A stretch of DNA of 51,596 nt from Candidatus Segatella papionis (GTDB taxonomy: Bacteria; Bacteroidota; Bacteroidia; Bacteroidales; Bacteroidaceae): assembly GCA_002297965.1 (NCBI GenBank), contig DBLF01000030.1, positions 1 through 51,596 of the forward strand, given 5' to 3'. Positions within the stretch are counted from its first letter, which is position 1. Every line of letters begins with the position of its first letter. A model generated the notes under the pieces. It was not told where the DNA came from. It ran no database searches and was given only the letters and a program-made list of their open reading frames with translations. The position numbers and the translations under genes are program-made. This document shows positions 49,594 through 51,596 of this stretch, piece after piece.

Positions 49594-50772
49594 ATGAAAG
49601 AGAAACTTTGGAACAGCAATTACATCAAGGTGATGACTACCAATTTTCTGCTCTATTTTGCCTTTTACCTCCTCACGCCGTTGCTCCCGCTCTATCTGAG
49701 CGAGACATTCGGTGCCTCTAAGGATGTGATAGGCATTGTGTTGAGCGGCTATACAGTGGCTGCGCTCGTCATCCGCCCCTTTAGTGGCTATGTGGTGGAC
49801 GGCTTCTCACGCAAGAAGGTGTTGATGGTCTGCTTGTCTGCTTTTGCTATCTTTTTCGCTGGCTACATCGCTGCCAGCACTATCCTAATGTTCGCCATTT
49901 GCCGCACGCTGCATGGTGGTCCGTTCGGTGCGGTGACGGTGGCAAATAGTACTTGCGCCATCGACGTGTTGCCAGCCAGTCGTCGCAACGAGGGCATCGG
50001 TCTCTACGGGTTGAGCAACAACTTCGCCATGGCGCTCGCACCCTCCATCGGTATCTATCTCCACAACCTGGTAGGTAGTTACATGGTATTGTTTTGGTTG
50101 GCTTTCGTTGTAGCCATCGTCTCAGTTGTCATCGCCGGCACCGTGCGCCTACCCGAAAAGGAGATTGTGAAGAACAAGGAGAAGCTTTCGCTCGACCGCT
50201 TCTTCCTGACGCGTGCCTGGCTGCTAGCCATCAACATCTGTATGTTTGGCTTCTGCTGGGGCGTGCTGAGCAACTACCTCGCCATCTATAGCAAGGAGGA
50301 GCTAGGTATCACTGGGGGCACGGGCACTTATTTCGCCATCCTCTCCATCGGCCTTTTTCTGAGCCGCATACAGGGGCGCAAGGCTTTGAGCCAAGGCAAG
50401 CTCACCCAAAATGCCGCCGAGGGAATGCTGATTTCGCTCGTAGGCTTCCTCATCTTCGTGGGCATCAAGCATCCGATAGCCTACTATCTCTCGGCTGCGC
50501 TCATTGGTCTAGGCAACGGTCACCTCTACCCTGCCTTCCTGAATATGTTTGTCAATGTGGCACGGCACGACCAACGCGGCACCGCCAACAGTAGCATCCT
50601 CACGGGATGGGACCTTGGTTTCGGCATCGGATGTCTCTTGGGCGGCGTGGTGGCTGAGCATTTCGGCTACAGCGGGGCCTTCTGGATGGTGGCAATGGAA
50701 AACGCTGCCGCTGTGGTGCTCTTCTTCGCCGCTTCGAAGAAATTTTTTGAAAAAAGAAGAAGAATAGATTAA
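49594..50772 (+). CDS. MFS transporter, efflux-like
   Basis: The protein is 392 residues with about twelve helices. The loop 2-3 motif is visible as RPFSGYVVDGFSRKKVL, close to the canonical GxxxDRxGRR. LHGGPFGAVTVANSTCAIDVLP marks helix 4. The C-terminal half has TANSSILTGWDLGFGIGCLLGG, typical of the sugar/drug MFS group. It is an inner-membrane protein and the substrate cannot be read. It is followed by a repeat array and a bidirectional terminator. Confidence 0.88.
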   Translation: MKEKLWNSNYIKVMTTNFLLYFAFYLLTPLLPLYLSETFGASKDVIGIVLSGYTVAALVIRPFSGYVVDGFSRKKVLMVCLSAFAIFFAGYIAASTILMFAICRTLHGGPFGAVTVANSTCAIDVLPASRRNEGIGLYGLSNNFAMALAPSIGIYLHNLVGSYMVLFWLAFVVAIVSVVIAGTVRLPEKEIVKNKEKLSLDRFFLTRAWLLAINICMFGFCWGVLSNYLAIYSKEELGITGGTGTYFAILSIGLFLSRIQGRKALSQGKLTQNAAEGMLISLVGFLIFVGIKHPIAYYLSAALIGLGNGHLYPAFLNMFVNVARHDQRGTANSSILTGWDLGFGIGCLLGGVVAEHFGYSGAFWMVAMENAAAVVLFFAASKKFFEKRRRID

Positions 50773-50793
50773 AGTATTAATCCTTTAGCAGGA

Positions 50794-50905
50794 GAAAAGG
50801 ATAGGAGGCCTATAATTCTGAATTACGACGAAAAGATATTGGAGGTCTAAAATCCAGCTGAAAGACGAAAAGGTAGAAGGTTTAAAATCAGAAGTCAGAA
50901 GGAAT
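50794..50905 (+). repeat. About 37-base tandem repeat after the MFS gene
   Basis: Units start with GAAAAGG or GAAAAGA at 50794, 50830 and 50867. Each has a GGAGG or GAAGG followed by a TCTAAAATC-like or TTTAAAATC-like segment. The 287-base gap from 50773 to 51059 otherwise holds only the terminator. Confidence 0.75.
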
Positions 50906-50968
50906 GATTGATGGTTATGTGTTTTACAGCAAATAACTTTCTATGCAAAAGCCTTGGAGAGAAAGCAG

Positions 50969-51009
50969 AATAGCCTTAGAGGTAGGACTCCCCTACCTCT
51001 AAGGCTATT
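50969..51009. terminator. Bidirectional terminator between MFS and DUF3127 genes
   Basis: A perfect 18-base inverted repeat pairs 50969-50986 (AATAGCCTTAGAGGTAGG) with 50992-51009 around a five-base loop. It lies between two convergent genes. Confidence 0.9.
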
Positions 51010-51059
51010 TCCTATATATTCATATCTTTAATTGTATCTTTTTAAAAAAGACCTTTTGA

Positions 51060-51512
51060 TTAGAAAGGAAGGTCGTCTGCACTGCCATCCTGTGCTGCTG
51101 CAGGAGCTGCTGGCTGCTGAGGGAATGGAGCTGTGGCACCTGCTGCAGGAGCTGCTGCCTGTGGAGCTGCCTGAGGAGCCGCACCCATTGGAGGGAATGG
51201 AGCACCTGGCTGCATACCGCCCTGCATACCTGCCACTGCGTTTGGATCTACGTGAACGACATTCCATGCTCGGATGTTATTAAACCAGCGCCCCTGATAC
51301 TCGTGTGCGGTAATGTCGAAAGACACGTTGATTTCGTCACCTGTATTTATGTTGAACTGAGCCAGACGGTCAGCTCCAAATACATCAAAAACCATCTGCT
51401 TAGGATATTGCTCGTGGGTCTCGATGACGAAACTCTGAGACTTCCACTCGCCTCTTGCTGAAACGCCGCTTCTTTCAGGTAGAACGGCAATCACCTTTCC
51501 TTGTAATTCCAT
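51060..51512 (-). CDS. DUF3127 OB-fold protein with an SSB-like C-terminal tip
   Basis: The protein is 150 residues. The N-terminal 90 residues (MELQGKVIAVLPERSGVSAR; FVIETHEQYPKQMVFDVFG; FDITAHEYQGRWFNNIRAW) match the DUF3127 family, a small OB-like fold. A Pro/Ala/Gly/Gln-rich linker follows, ending in SADDLPF. This resembles the acidic tip DDDIPF by which single-stranded DNA-binding proteins recruit repair and replication enzymes. It is cytoplasmic and probably binds single-stranded nucleic acid (inference). The gene is isolated, convergent with the MFS gene. Confidence 0.85.
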   Translation of the reverse strand: MELQGKVIAVLPERSGVSARGEWKSQSFVIETHEQYPKQMVFDVFGADRLAQFNINTGDEINVSFDITAHEYQGRWFNNIRAWNVVHVDPNAVAGMQGGMQPGAPFPPMGAAPQAAPQAAAPAAGATAPFPQQPAAPAAAQDGSADDLPF

Positions 51513-51596
51513 ATTGTTATTTTAAAAATTAATACTATTATATATTAAATAGGTGGAAAATTCCATCCTTGATTTACACTTGCTCTATGATAGGAC

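Overview
The window reads as a chromosomal segment of a gut or oral Bacteroidota, most likely Prevotellaceae (Prevotella/Segatella). Evidence: several promoters carry the Bacteroidota -7 box TAnnTTTG, most genes have A-rich leaders without a Shine-Dalgarno, and the gene content is typical of the group (a moxR-DUF58-batABCDE aerotolerance locus, nifJ, a carbohydrate-lytic GH43, a serpin, a two-half hybrid sensor kinase and a DUF3127 OB-fold protein). I see no tRNA, rRNA, CRISPR array, insertion sequence or prophage. About 40 protein genes account for nearly all of the coding capacity.

Layout. 1-2180 (minus): 5' part of nifJ, then a DUF4143-type AAA ATPase. 2286-6636 (plus): ATP-grasp-like protein, secreted GH43, serpin lipoprotein. 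6727-10369 (minus): a probable operon rsmG - MBL hydrolase - ruvC - twin ABC ATPase, bounded by a bidirectional terminator. 10677-13501 (plus): HAD phosphatase, panB, MFS. 13704-24604 (plus): moxR, DUF58, a membrane protein, batA, batB, batC, a fused batD-batE, PAP2 phosphatase, queA. 24676-30477 (plus): ABC-F ATPase, M13 metallopeptidase, a Gly/Arg/Asn-rich secreted protein. 37517-30582 (minus): kdgK, eda, giant tandem sensor kinase, response regulator, short AbgT-like membrane protein. 37982-42282 (plus): LacI regulator, uxaA, NhaC antiporter. 42357-51512: conserved unknown, GH25 lysozyme, zinc-ribbon membrane protein, a J-domain protein (minus), 5'-nucleotidase, nudC, MFS, and DUF3127 (minus).

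How the genes work together. uxaA, kdgK and eda form the lower galacturonate/hexuronate route: altronate to KDG, KDG to KDPG, then pyruvate plus glyceraldehyde-3-phosphate. The divergent LacI protein is the probable regulator. The sensor kinase starts 18 bases after eda, and its response regulator and a membrane protein follow on the same strand, so the two-component system may be transcribed with the KDG genes. The Bat locus encodes a MoxR chaperone, von Willebrand A proteins and TPR/SH3 envelope proteins that probably act as one membrane complex.

The most unusual feature is not a gene. At many intergenic junctions there are short degenerate tandem duplications (units of about 12-37 bases, 2-6 copies) that abut or include the stop or start codon of a flanking gene. 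Other points of note are two predicted leaderless mRNAs, two proteins that look like fusions retaining an internal signal peptide (BatD-BatE and the sensor kinase), and a structured 600-base intergenic region before the glycine-rich protein. Family assignments rest on reading motifs by eye; no searches were run.
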